NCBI GenBank assembly: GCA_028752905.1
Contig: JAQNBH010000004.1
Span: forward strand, 4,237,739 to 4,301,738
Source of the DNA: Cladorhizidae sp. MBARI D1340-BT2
Lineage: Eukaryota > Porifera > Demospongiae > Poecilosclerida > Cladorhizidae
Direction of reading: 5' to 3'
Length of the DNA: 64,000 nt
Positions 23,001-35,900 of the stretch are shown one piece after another. How positions within the stretch are numbered: the first letter of the stretch is position 1; every line of letters starts with the position of its first letter. The notes under the pieces were generated by a model. It worked only from the letters and a program-made list of their open reading frames with translations. It made no database searches and was not told the origin of the DNA. Both the position numbers and the translations under genes were made by a program.

Positions 23001-26000
23001 TTAATAAATGTACTTACTTGTGTGACTCGTGTGACGACATTTCGCCGGAGTTTTCACGTTCTGAAATTCTAAAAACTTTCAGGCAAAACCTTGATAGAAC
23101 TTCAACAGGAGATGTAATGGCCGGCAATGGATGATGCAATAACCCTTGAGGAATTCCAATTAACTGGAATGGAACATTTTAACACTGGTAGGGACTTGAC
23201 TGGTCAAAACACTTCCCAAGGTTGTTATAGGTCGCCAGATGGACCAATCGGCTTGAATTTCTGGATTTATACCATTTAAACATTCCTCTTTCCAACAAAC
23301 AATGAAAGTTGACAAAAATTGTTTTGTTTTATTTCCACTTTGAAGGGTACCTTTACATGGAATGGCTGTTATAACATAACACAACGTAACACAATGTAAT
23401 GCATCCAAAGACTGCAACAGCTACATCCACAAGATAAAACCAGAGCAACCCGAGATGGCATACCTCGACCACTCCCAACAGTTTTTGCCGGGGAGTTATA
23501 GCAACCGATAGCTAGATAAACACGTGGGATGGGTAGGTGTCGCTAATTCTGCCATTCTAATGCATGACACGACACATGCCAGCCTAATCTCATGCGTAAG
23601 TGACTTTTTACCGACCACTAGCAACGGTCAAATCCATGGGGGAGCCGGATCACCACAAAATGGATTGGTGCTTGACACAGGTGCTTGACACACAGTCCAT
23701 AAAAGGTTTTGCGTAATCTTGCATAATCTTTCTAACAGAGAGATAGAAAGACCAACAAACTGGGAACATAACCCCTCGAGGGAGGTAACTAATAGCAACA
23801 CTGCAACAAGTTGAAAGTGTTCTAGCCCACTCATTATGTTCCTATGGTCTTAAAAAAATATAATTATGAAAACTCTGCATTATTTCCCTTCAATTTGCTG
23901 TTTCAAAAATAACAGAACTTACTGAAAGGGAAATCTTCAGCACTTTTATGGTTCTGCTGAAAGTCAACATGCAGTATTGCCTGTATGGCTTTGTTGTGTT
24001 TGGACTTGAGCTAGCCTACATGTGTGTGCATGGACTTGAGCTAGCCTACATGTGTGTGCATGGACTATAGCTACATGTGTGTGCATGGACTATAGCTACA
24101 TGTGTGTGCATGGACTTGAGCTAGCCTACATCTGTGTGCATGAACTAGAGCTCCATGTGTGTGCATGGACTTGAGCTAGCCTACACGTGTGTGCATGGAC
24201 TAGAGCTAGCCTACATGTGTGTGCATGGACTTGAGCTACATGTGTGTGCATGAACTTGAGCTACATGTGTGTGCATGGACTTGAGCTAGCCTACATGTGT
24301 GTGCATGGACTTGAGCTAGCCTACATGTGTGTGCATGGACTTGAGCTAGCCTACATGTGTGTGCATGGACTATAGCTACATGTGTGTGCATGGACTTGAG
24401 CTAGCCTACATGTGTGTGCATGGACTTGAGCTAGCCTACATGTGTGTGCATGGACTTGAGCTAGCCTACATGTGTGTGCATGGACTAGAGCTAGCCTACA
24501 TGTGTGTGCATGGACTATAGCTACATGTGTGTGCATGGACTTGAGCTAGCCTACATGTGTGTGCATGGACTATAGCTACATGTGTGTGCATGGACTTGAG
24601 CTAGCCTACATGTGTGTGCATGGACTATAGCTACATGTGTGTGCATGGACTTGAGCTACATGTGTGTGCATGAACTTGAGCTAGCCTACATGTGTGTGCA
24701 TGAACTTGAGCTACATGTGTGTGCATGGACTTGAGCTAGCCTCCATGTGTGTGCATGGACTATAGCTACATGTGTGTGCATGGACTTGAGCTAGCCTACA
24801 TGTACATGTGTGTGCATGAACTTGAGCTACATGTGTGTGCATGGACTTGAGCTAGCCTCCATGTGTGTGCATGGACTATAGCTACATGTGTGTGCATGGA
24901 CTTGAGCTAGCCTACATGTGTGTGCATGGACTAGAGCTACATGTGTGTGCATGGACTTGAGCTAGCCAACATGTGTGTGCATGGACTAGAGCTACATGTG
25001 TGTGCATGGACTTGAGCTAGCCTACATGTGTGCGCATGGACTTGAGCTAGCCTACATGTGTGTGCATGGACTTGAACTATCCTACATGTGTGTGCATGGA
25101 CTTGAGCTAGCCTACATGTGTGTGCATGGACTTGAACTAGCCTACATGTGTGTGCATGGACTTGAGCTAGCCTACATGTGTGTGCATGGACTTGAGCTAG
25201 CCTACATGTGTGTGCATGGACTTGAGCTAGCCTACATGTGTGTGCATGGACTTGAGCTAGCCTACATGTGTGTGCATGGACTTGAGCTAGCCTACATGTG
25301 TGTGCATGGACTTGAGCTAGCCTACATGTGTGTGCATGGACTTGAACTAGCCTACATGTGTGTGCATGGACTTGAACTAGCCTACATGTGTGTGCATGGA
25401 CTTGAACTAGCCTACATGTGTGTGCATGGACTTGAGCTAGCCTACATGTGTGTGCATGGACTTGAGCTAGCCTACATGTGTGTGCATGGACTAGAGCTAC
25501 ATGTGTGTGCATGGACTTGAGCTAGCCTACATGTGTGTGCATGGACTTGAGCTAGCCTACATGTGTGTGCATGGACTTGAGCTAGCCTACATGTGTGTGC
25601 ATGGACTTGAGCTAGCCAACATGTGTGTGCATGGACTTGAGCTAGCCTACATGTGTGTGCATGGACTTGAGCTAGCCTACATGTGTGTGCATGGACTAGA
25701 GCTACATGTGTGTGCATGGACTTGAACTAGCCTACATGTGTGTGCATGGACTTGAGCTAGCCTACATGTGTGTGCATGGACTTGAACTAGCCTACATGTG
25801 TGTGCATGGACTTGAGCTAGTCTACATGTGTGTGCATGGACTTGAGCTAGCCTACATGTGTGTGCATGGACTTGAGCTAGCCTACATGTGTGTGCATGGA
25901 CTTGAACTAGCCTACATGTGTGTGCATGGACTTGAACTAGCCTACATGTGTGTGCATGGACTTGAGCTAGCCTACATGTGTGTGCATGGACTTGAGCTAG

Positions 26001-29000
26001 CCTACATGTGTGTGCATGGACTTGAACTAGCCTACATGTGTGTGCATGGACTTGAACTAGCCTACATGTGTGTGCATGGACTTGAGCTAGCCTACATGTG
26101 TGTGCATGGACTTGAGCTAGCCTACATGTGTGTGCATGGACTTGAGCTAGCCTACATGTGTGTGCATGGACTTGAGCTAGCCTACATGTGTGTGCATGGA
26201 CTTGAGCTAGCCTACATGTGTTTGTTTTGCTATACATGTTTTCTACAGGTCAGAATGTGAAGCGAAATTATCCCTCAAACTCCTTTGAAAACGCTACTTC
26301 CCAGCATCAAGTCTTGAGTGGGGATGACAGATGGATGGAAGTGCTTTTTTAAATATAAGTAGACTCGTGTTCATGTGAAGGGGGTAAGGCTATAAACGAA
26401 CAAAACCTTGTGGTTATGACTTTAGAGCTCCATAGATTCTGCACACTTCACTGTATGAAGTAAAAGTACTCAAATTATAGGTCTCTCTGTGTGCTCTCTT
26501 TTGATAAAAAAAACCCAAAAATTAATTATACATGCAACCAAAGTGGGGTACCTGTGTGCTTGAACTGGCTGTAGTTGTGGTTCGGATTAGAAAGTGCTAT
26601 CCAGTTGAAATTCTTATCTGTGGCTAGAGGAAGCCCTACCTACAAAACATGCGTATAAATTAGGCGCTAAACCAGCTAAGTGGGCAAGCGGCAGGTGCTT
26701 GGAATTCACTTGATTTTCAGTGCGTGGTGCTGGTCACGTTTTAGCGCCAAATGGAGGAGGGCTTCCTCTAGCCACAGATAACAATTAGCACCTTCTAATC
26801 AGGAGATTTTGATGTACCCCCACCTTGGCCTTTGGCCTATGCAATTTTTTTAAATATCCACACAAGAGACCCATCTTTTGAGAGACCTATCTTTTGAGAG
26901 ACCTATCTTTTGAGAGACCTATCTTTTGAGAGAGCTATGTTTTGAGAGACCAATCTTTTGAGAGACCTATCTTTTGAGAGACCTATCTTTTGAGAGACCT
27001 ATCTTTTGAGAGAGCTATGTTTTGAGAGACCAATCTTTTGAGAGACCAATCTTTTGAGAGACCAATCTTTTGAGAGACCAATCTTTTGAGAGACCAATCT
27101 TTTGAGAGACCAATCTTTTGAGAGACACCAATCTTTTGAGAGACACCAATCTTTTGAGAGACACCAATCTTTTGAGAGACCAATCTTTTGAGAGACCAAT
27201 CTTTTGAGAGACCAATCTTTTGAGAGACCAATCTTTTGAGCTACATATCAAGTTCATACAGTGAAGTGTGCAGAATCTATGGAGCTCGCAAGTCCTAACC
27301 ACACAGTTTTGTTCTGTATAATTTAGACCCACCTTCACATGAACTTAAGCCTACTAACAATCACTTCCACACTTCCATCAATAGTGTTTGCATTGCTCTA
27401 TCAATCACAGTTGTTGCAGGACTCAAGGCTGGTTCAAAATATGACGCTAGCCCAGCGTTTCATTTCTTCTCCGTTTCTTCTCCGTCTAGCGTTTGGTTTC
27501 GTCCTGTTCACAAATTAGCGTTTCACCGTTTAGTTCCGTCACTGCAAGCCAAATTTTGCCAATTGAGGTTCGATCCTTTACCTTGCCACACCCTCGACTA
27601 CGGTTGGCTAGCTATGACTCGAAGTTCGGCAGTGAAGCAGGCTATTATTTTGATTCTTTTGCTCAGGAGGCGGAGGAGGAGGAATAGGAGAAGGCAGAAC
27701 AGAGTGTGGGTACGTCCAATATTTAGAATGCGAAGACAGCAAGGCGAGTATCACAACCTGTTCAGGAGATGCGTCTGTCAGATCCAGAAAGCCATTTACG
27801 GTATCTGCGGATGTCTGATAATGAAGATGGTAGTAGAAACATGATTGATGGTGGGTGGAGAGGAGATGAAGAACCAAAATACGGGAATGACATCAATTGG
27901 TCATGCTGGCAGCAACAGGTTTGCCATAATTTATCTATATAGTTGCATATGCGTTGTTTATTTCTTTTTATTAAGACATTCTCAGTCTGCTGTGGAGATC
28001 AGGGAAGGTTTCAAAGAAGAATACTTCTGTACTCCTGCTGGAGAAGTTGATTGGCAGTACAGAGCTATGTTCGCAGAACTCAACTAATTATTTATATCAT
28101 TCATTCACTGAACAAAATGCGATGTAATATAATGCACTAGTTCAATAGTTGTAATAATCCATAGAATCATGGGAATGAGGGTAGTGGGGTGAAAGGTTTC
28201 TGAAGAGGGATCAATATTCAACCTCACTACATACTTCTTGTGCTCACTGGACACCACAACAGGCCCAGCATCTCCAGACTTCTTCTTCTTGGTCTTTTTC
28301 AGTTCCCTCACAAATTTGTCCCTCAAAATCCTGATGCATCCATCCGCTGTGTAGCCTTCTCCAACCTAAACAATATTATGAATATCATGGGAATATGACG
28401 ACTACTAAGATAATCATTCAGTAGCTACGTAGTTTACTTTGCTAGCAACCTCTTTCCACGCATTCTCTTTAGCTCGTAGATCCTTGTAAGAGCTTGATCC
28501 TACCTTCTAAAGACATACAAAGCTTGGCACAGCCTCAACTAACTTTTCATCCTCCATTTTCGACTTACAAATTGGCATTAATTAGAACTACGATATGACA
28601 CGTGAAAATATGAAGCAATCTGATTGGTCAAGCTAGCGTCAACAGACGCTAGAATAGAACTCGAGTCTAATCTAGCGGTTCTCTCCGTTTCTTCTTTTCT
28701 TCAAAACGGAGCATGTTCACAAATTGACGGTATGACGCTAGGTAACGGAACGGAACGAAGGGCTAGCGTCATATTGTGAACCGGCCTGTAGACTTTGATG
28801 CAGGTGTGTGTGTGTGTGGGGGGGGGGGGGGGTGTAATGAATGAGGACCAATGTGTTATAAATACAACATGGTCAGATTCTCTCTTCCCCGCTCCCACCT
28901 GAGCTAGTCTACAGTACATGTGTGTGCATGTGCTAGTCTACAGTACATGTGTGTGCATGTGCTAGTGTACAGTACATGTGTGTGCATGTGCTAGTGTACA

Positions 29001-29958
29001 GTACATGTGTGCATGTGCTAGTGTACAGTACATGTGTGTGCATGTGCTAGTGTACAGTACATGTGTGCATGTGCTAGTGTACAGTACATGTGTGCATGTG
29101 CTAGTATACAGTACATGTGTGCATGTGCTAGTCTACAGTACATGTGTGCATGTGCTAGTGTACAGTACATGTGTGTGCATGTGCTAGTCTACAGTACATG
29201 TGTGCATGTGCTAGTGTACAGTACATGTGTGCATGTGCTAGTATACAGTACATGTGTGCATGTGCTTGTGTGCATGTGCTAGTGTACAGTACATGTGTGC
29301 ATGTGCTAGTGTAGAGTAAATGTGTGCATGTGCTAGTGTACAGCACATGTGTGTGCATGTGCTAGTCTACATGTACATGCATGTGCGTACTTGTTCAGCA
29401 TGATCTTGCAGAGTAGCATGTACTTGAGGGCCAGCACGGCATCGCTGTGGTCAATGGAGTCAAAGCTCTCAAAAGCTTCGTAGAAGTATGAATAAGCTGT
29501 CTTGAAGTCTTTCTCTTTGGCATGGAGTATGCCTGCAAGAGAAGCAAAGGAGGGGGGAGTGGTTAAGAAGGAGGGGGGCAGCCAGAGGGGAGAACATGGA
29601 GAGAATGAGAGACAAGTATGGGGGGGTCATTGCTAGATATTCTGGGGGGGGGAGTGTTCTTTTTAATTGTAGTCATGACCTCTAATGACCTCTAATTGGC
29701 TTCTCACATAACAGCCTGTACCAGTACCCCCAGATTGTAACAGTACCCCTCTCGCATACCAGATTGCACCAGGACTCTCCAGAATGAAAATTCCCCCCTC
29801 ACTTACCTGATTGTATGTCCAAGGAGGCTTGGAGTTTTGGGGGGCAGTAAATGCCATTGGCTGTGGTCTTTGCTGATGTTAGGGCAGCTCTGGATTTAGT
29901 CATGTTACCTAACTCATGGTATGCTCGGCTCTCCACTAGCTGCACCTTGGAGGAGAAG

Positions 29959-29989
<31 letters not shown>

Positions 29990-32900
29990 GAGAGGGAATG
30001 ACAGAATGGAGGGAGGGAGATGGAGGAGACAGAATGGAGGGAGAAGGAAGGGACAGAATGGAGGGAGAAGGAAGGGACAGAATGGAGGGAGAAGGAGGAG
30101 ACAGAATGGAGGGAGATGAAGGGACAGAATGGAGGGAGAAGGAGGAGACAGAATGGAGGGAGAAGGAGGAGACAGAATGGAGGGAGAAGGAGGGACAGAA
30201 TGGAGGGAGAAGGAGGAGACAGAATGGAGGGAGAAGGAGGAGACAGAATGGAGGGAGAAGGAGGAGACAGAATGGAGGGAAATGGAGAGACAGAATGGAG
30301 GGAGAAGGAGGAGACAGAATGGAGGGAGAAGGAGGGACAGAATGGAGGGAGAAGGAAGGGACAGAATGGAGGGAGAAGGAGGGACAGAATGGAGGGAGAA
30401 GGAGGAGACAGAATGGAGGGAGAAGGAGGAGACAGAATGGAGGGAGAAGGAGGAGACAGAATGGAGGGAGAAGGAGGGACAGAATGGAGGGAGAAGGAGG
30501 AGACAGAATGGAGGGACAGAATGGAGGAAGGAGGAGACAGAATGGAGGGAGATGGAGGGACAGAATGGAGGGAGAAGGAGGAGACAGAATGGAGGGAGAA
30601 GGAGGGACAGAATGGAGGGAGAAGGAGGAGACAGAATGGAGGGAGAAGGAGGAGACAGAATGGAGGGAGAAGGAGGAGACAGAATGGAGGGAGATGGAGA
30701 GACAGAATGGAGAGAGATGGAGGGACAGAATGGAGGGAGAAGGAGGAGACAGAATGGAGGGAGAAGGAGGAGACAGAATGGAGGGAGAAGGAGGAGACAG
30801 AATGGAGGGAGATAGAGGGACAGAATGGAGAGAGATGGAGGGACAGAATGGAGGGAGAAGGAGGAGACAGAATGGAGGGAGAAGGAGGAGACAGAATGGA
30901 GGGAGAAGGAGGAGACAGAATGGAGGGAGAAGGAGGAGACAGAATGGAGGGAGATAGAGGGACAGAATGGAGGGAGGAGGAGGAGACAGAATGGAGGGAG
31001 ATGGAGAGACAGAATGGAGAGAGATGGAGGGACAGAATGGAGGGAGAAGGAGGAGACAGAATGGAGGGAGAAGGAGGAGACAGAATGGAGGGAGAAGGAG
31101 GAGACAGAATGGAGGGAGAAGGAAGGGACAGAATGGAGGGAGATGGAGGAGACAGAATGGAGGGAGATGGAGGAGACAGAATGGAGGGAGAAGGAGGAGA
31201 CAGAATGGAGGGAGAAGGAAGGGACAGAATGGAGGGAGATGGAGGAGACAGAATGGAGGGAGATGGAGGAGACAGAATGGAGGGAGAAGGAGGAGACAGA
31301 ATGGAGGGAGAAGGAGGAGACAGAATGGAGGGAGAAGGAGGAGACAGAATGGAGGGAGAAGGAGGAGACAGAATGGAGGGAGAAGGAGGGACAGAATGGA
31401 GGGAGAAGGAGGAGACAGAATGGAGGGAGAAGGAGGAGACAGAATGGAGGGACAGAATGGAGGAAGGAGGAGACAGAATGGAGGGAGATGGAGGGACAGA
31501 ATGGAGGGAGAAGGAGGAGACAGAATGGAGGGAGAAGGAGGGACAGAATGGAGGGAGAAGGAGGAGACAGAATGGAGGGAGAAGGAGGAGACAGAATGGA
31601 GGGAGAAGGAGGAGACAGAATGGAGGGAGATGGAGAGACAGAATGGAGAGAGATGGAGGGACAGAATGGAGGGAGAAGGAGGAGACAGAATGGAGGGAGA
31701 AGGAGGAGACAGAATGGAGGGAGAAGGAGGAGACAGAATGGAGGGAGAAGGAGGAGACAGAATGGAGGGAGATGGAGAGACAGAATGGAGAGAGATGGAG
31801 GGACAGAATGGAGGGAGAAGGAGGAGACAGAATGGAGGGAGAAGGAGGAGACAGAATGGAGGGAGAAGGAGGAGACAGAATGGAGGGAGAAGGAGGGACA
31901 GAATGGAGGGAGAAGGAGGAGACAGAATGGAGGGAGATGGAGGGACAGAATGGAGGGAGAAGGAGGAGACAGAATGGAGGGAGAAGGAAGAGACAGAATG
32001 GAGGGAGAAGGAGGGACAGAATGGAGGGAGATGGAGGGACAGAATGGAGGGAGAAAGAGGAGACAGAATGGAGGGAGAAGGAGGAGACAGAATGGAGGGA
32101 GATGGAGGGACAGAATGGAGGGAGAAGGAGGAGACAGAATGGAGGGAGATGGAGGGACAGAATGGAGGGAGAAGGAGGAGACAGAATGGAGGGAGAAGGA
32201 GGAGACAGAATGGAGGGAGAAGGAGGAGACAGAATGGAGGGAGAAGGAGGAGACAGAATGGAGGGAGAAGGAGGGACAGAATGGAGGGAGATGGAGGAGA
32301 CAGAATGGAGGGAGATGGAGGAGACAGAATGGAGGGAGAAGGAGGAGACAGAATGGAGGGAGATGGAGGGACAGAATGGAGGGAGATGGAGGGACAGAAT
32401 GGAGGGAGAAGGAGGAGACAGAATGGAGGGAGAAGGAGGAGACAGAATGGAGGGAGAAGGAGGAGACAGAATGGAGGGAGAAGGAGGAGACAGAATGGAG
32501 GGAGATGGAGAGACAGAATGGAGAGAGATGGAGGGACAGAATGGAGGGAGAAGGAGGAGACAGAATGGAGGGAGAAGGAGGAGACAGAATGGAGGGAGAA
32601 GGAGGAGACAGAATGGAGGGAGAAGGAGGAGACAGAATGGAGGGAGATGGAGAGACAGAATGGAGAGAGATGGAGGGACAGAATGGAGGGAGAAGGAGGA
32701 GACAGAATGGAGGGAGAAGGAGGAGACAGAATGGAGGGAGAAGGAGGAGACAGAATGGAGGGAGAAGGAGGGACAGAATGGAGGGAGAAGGAGGAGACAG
32801 AATGGAGGGAGATGGAGGGACAGAATGGAGGGAGAAGGAGGAGACAGAATGGAGGGAGAAGGAAGAGACAGAATGGAGGGAGAAGGAGGGACAGAATGGA

Positions 32901-35900
32901 GGGAGATGGAGGGACAGAATGGAGGGAGAAAGAGGAGACAGAATGGAGGGAGAAGGAGGAGACAGAATGGAGGGAGATGGAGGGACAGAATGGAGGGAGA
33001 AGGAGGAGACAGAATGGAGGGAGATGGAGGGACAGAATGGAGGGAGAAGGAGGAGACAGAATGGAGGGAGAAGGAGGAGACAGAATGGAGGGAGAAGGAG
33101 GAGACAGAATGGAGGGAGAAGGAGGAGACAGAATGGAGGGAGAAGGAGGGACAGAATGGAGGGAGATGGAGGAGACAGAATGGAGGGAGATGGAGGAGAC
33201 AGAATGGAGGGAGAAGGAGGAGACAGAATGGAGGGAGAAGGAAGAGACAGAATGGAGGGAGAAGGAGGGACAGAATGGAGGGAGATGGAGGGACAGAATG
33301 GAGGGAGAAGGAAGGGACAGAATGGAGGGAGAAGGAGGAGAAGGAGGAGACAGAATGGAGGGAGAAGGAGGAGACAGAATGGAGGGAGAAGGAGGAGACA
33401 GAATGGAGGGAGATAGAGGGACAGAATGGAGGGAAAGTTATAAGGGAAGAACACGAGAGAAAGGGAGAGGAAGAGAGAAGAAGAGGAGGAAGGGTGAGCG
33501 ATGAAGAAGCAAAGAGGGATGGGAGGAAAGGTGAGAAGGAGAGGATCGTGAGGAGAAAGGTCACAGGAAGCAGGAGGGAGAGTAAAGATGGGAATAGAGA
33601 AGGATGGAACTAGTAGCCTCCAAGACATCCTGTCTTACTTCAACTAGCAGTGCCTTGTCGTCAATCCTCTTCAGCTCGTACAGGAGTGGGTTTGCTAGAG
33701 TGAGGGCAGCTGTGTACTGCTTCTGCTCCACGTAGAGGGCCACTAGCCGCGCCTCCAGGGCTTGTCTGAGGAACACTCGGTTCTCCTCTCGTGCCCACTG
33801 TATGCAGTCTTGACACAGAGACACCTGGGACGAGGGGAGGGAGGATGCAGGCATAGATGGGGCGAGGGGGGATGCAGGCATGGATGGGGGTGAGGGGGGA
33901 TGCAGGCATGGGTGGGGGTGAGGGGGGATGCAGGCATGGGTGGGGGTGAGGGGGGATGCAGGCATGGGTGGGGGTGAGGGGGGATGCAGGCATGGATGGG
34001 GGTGAGGGAGAATGCACACAAACACATCACAGGCCCCGACACCCTGGGATTCCCCCCCCCACACACACACACCCTCCCTGCCCAGGGACGTAGTCAGCAC
34101 AGAGTCTAGAGGAGTCCACTGGTGACTTAGAGAATCCCAGCACCAGCTACATCCAAATTCACGGTTTTCCTATCTATACAAGGCTAGGAGAAACCTGGTT
34201 CACACTTACCCTAAGGACTAGGGGATATGCCAGGGCTAAGACTAGGGGATATGCTAGGGCTAAGACTAGGGGATATGCTAGGGCTAAGACTAGGGGATAT
34301 GCTAGGGCTAAGACTAGGGGATATGTTAGGGCTAAGACTATGCTAGGGCTAAGACTAGGGGATATGCTAGGGCTAAGACTAGGGGATATGCTAGGGCTAA
34401 GACTAGGGGATATGCTAGGGCTAAGACTAGGGGATATGCTAGGGCTAAGACTAGGGGATATGCTAGGGCTAGGATATGTGGACATCATAAGGAACAGAAT
34501 ATGTTACAATATTTATAAGACAATTACCTTTTCCAACCACCTAACATCTGTCTGTGTGTGTAGTGGTAGCGCTGGTGTATTATATGGCATGTATTTCTCA
34601 GGAACACAATACGCCCAAACTTATGACCTTGGAAACCATAATGGCAGGAGGTGGAGCCTCTAAATATGCTTGTTTTGATCGTAGATAATGGAGAGAGTAG
34701 CTTCTTTATGCCACTTGTGATCTATGGCAGACAATTTGTTTTAGTTTGCATGCGTGTGCCTTTAATGTTCCATCGATGCGGCAACACAAGCAACAGGACA
34801 CAGCAGTATTATCAACAATGATTCAACAAGCAACAGAACACAGCAGTATTATCAACAATGATGCAACAAGCAACAGAACACAGCAGTATTATCAACAATG
34901 ATACAAGCAACAGAACACAGCAGTATTATCAACAATGATGCAACAAGCAACAGGACACTGCAGTATTATCAACAATGATGCAATACAAGGAACAGGACAC
35001 AGCAGTATTATCAACAATGATGCAACAAGCAACAGAACACAGCAGTATTATCAACAATGATGCAACACAAGCAACAGGACACAGCAGTATTATCAACAAT
35101 GATACAAGCAACAGGACACAGCAGTATTATCAACAATGATGCAACAAGCAACAGAACACAGCAGTATTATCAACAATGATACAAGCAACAGAACACAGCA
35201 GTATTATCAACAATGATGCAACATGCAACAGGACACAGCAGTATTATCAACAATGATGCAGCACAAGCAACAGAACACAGCAGTATTATCAACAATGATA
35301 CAAGCAACAGAACACAGCAGTATTATCAACAAACTTATTATCAACAAACTAAACCAAAAGTTGTCAAAATGAAGTGCTTTCCTGTTTTCCCTGAATTACC
35401 ATGACAACCCAAACCAAAGTTGCTCCATCCTCCTCAACGACAGCAACCTAAGGTGTGGTCAGGAGAAGCTGGGAAGAGAAGAAGAATTCCCTTCATAAGA
35501 GATCCTGGATGAGTAATGAAAGCCACGGAATAGTCGCGGCAGCAAGAAGAGAAGAGGAGAATAATCATTTCATGTGGAGCTCAGCTACTGGGTACCCAGG
35601 CCCTTCCTCATGGGAAGCTCAGCTACTGAGTGCTCAGGCCCTTCCTCATGGGAAGCTCAGCTACTGGGTACACAGGCCCTTCCTCATGGGAAGCTCAGCT
35701 ACTGAGTGCTCAGGCCCTTCCTCATGGGAAGCTCAGCTACTTGGTACACAGGCCCTACTTCACGGGGAGCCCAGCTACTGGTTGCCCAGGCCCTTCCTCA
35801 TGGGAAGCTCTACTGAGTGCTCAGGCCCTTCCTCATGGGAAGCTCAGTTACTGGGTACACAGGCCCTTCCTCATGGGAAGCTCAGCTACTGGGTGCTCAG

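Larger units (their letters stand above)
20148..23368 (-). mobile_element. DNA transposon, 3.2 kb, decayed, related to the intron-10 copies
   Basis: Short terminal inverted repeats CAGCCATTCCAT (20148-20159) and ATGGAATGGCTG (23357-23368). Four direct copies of TGTGACTCGYRTGRC lie near the ends (20161, 20327, 20509, 23021). A minus-strand coding region runs from about 22650 to 20864, broken by frameshifts and a local duplication. The right flank (ATAACATAACACAACG) resembles a degenerate version of the array on the left, so the insertion probably hit that array. No clear target-site duplication is seen. Confidence 0.78.
26320..27385. mobile_element. Inverted-repeat (MITE-like) element with a 16-bp array inside
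   Basis: Outer arms of about 130 bp: 26320-26460 and the inverse at 27243-27385. They share TCCATAGATTCTGCACACTTCACTG in inverse orientation and the TTCATGTGAAG tip. Between them lie a second, nested hairpin-like pair (26535-26840) and a 16-bp tandem array (26868-27240). No coding capacity; probably a non-autonomous element that captured or generated tandem repeats. Confidence 0.68.
27426..28787. mobile_element. PIF/Harbinger-like DNA transposon, internally deleted
   Basis: Inverted ends AGGCTGGTTCAAAATATGAC and, at the right, the inverse of AGGCCGGTTCACAATATGAC, both running on into GCTAGCCC. It encodes remnants of the two proteins typical of PIF/Harbinger: a nuclease remnant on plus and a MADF/Myb-SANT-like DNA-binding protein on minus. 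I saw no clear 3-bp target-site duplication. Total 1.36 kb, so most of the nuclease core is gone. Confidence 0.78.

Noticed and set aside
24937..26260. Cys/His-rich repeat ORFs suggesting zinc-finger-like proteins
   Set aside because: Encoded by the 30-bp array on both strands. The Cys/His spacing is a by-product of the monomer.
27602..28087. Harbinger remnant as a functional domesticated gene
   Set aside because: The catalytic core is missing, frames shift within the N-terminal part, and the partner protein has an early stop.
29914..33628. Open frames of 845-1230 codons on both strands
   Set aside because: They arise from the purine-rich 23/24-bp array. Peptides are simple Met-Glu-Gly-Asp-Arg or Ser-Leu-His-Pro repeats present in several frames at once.
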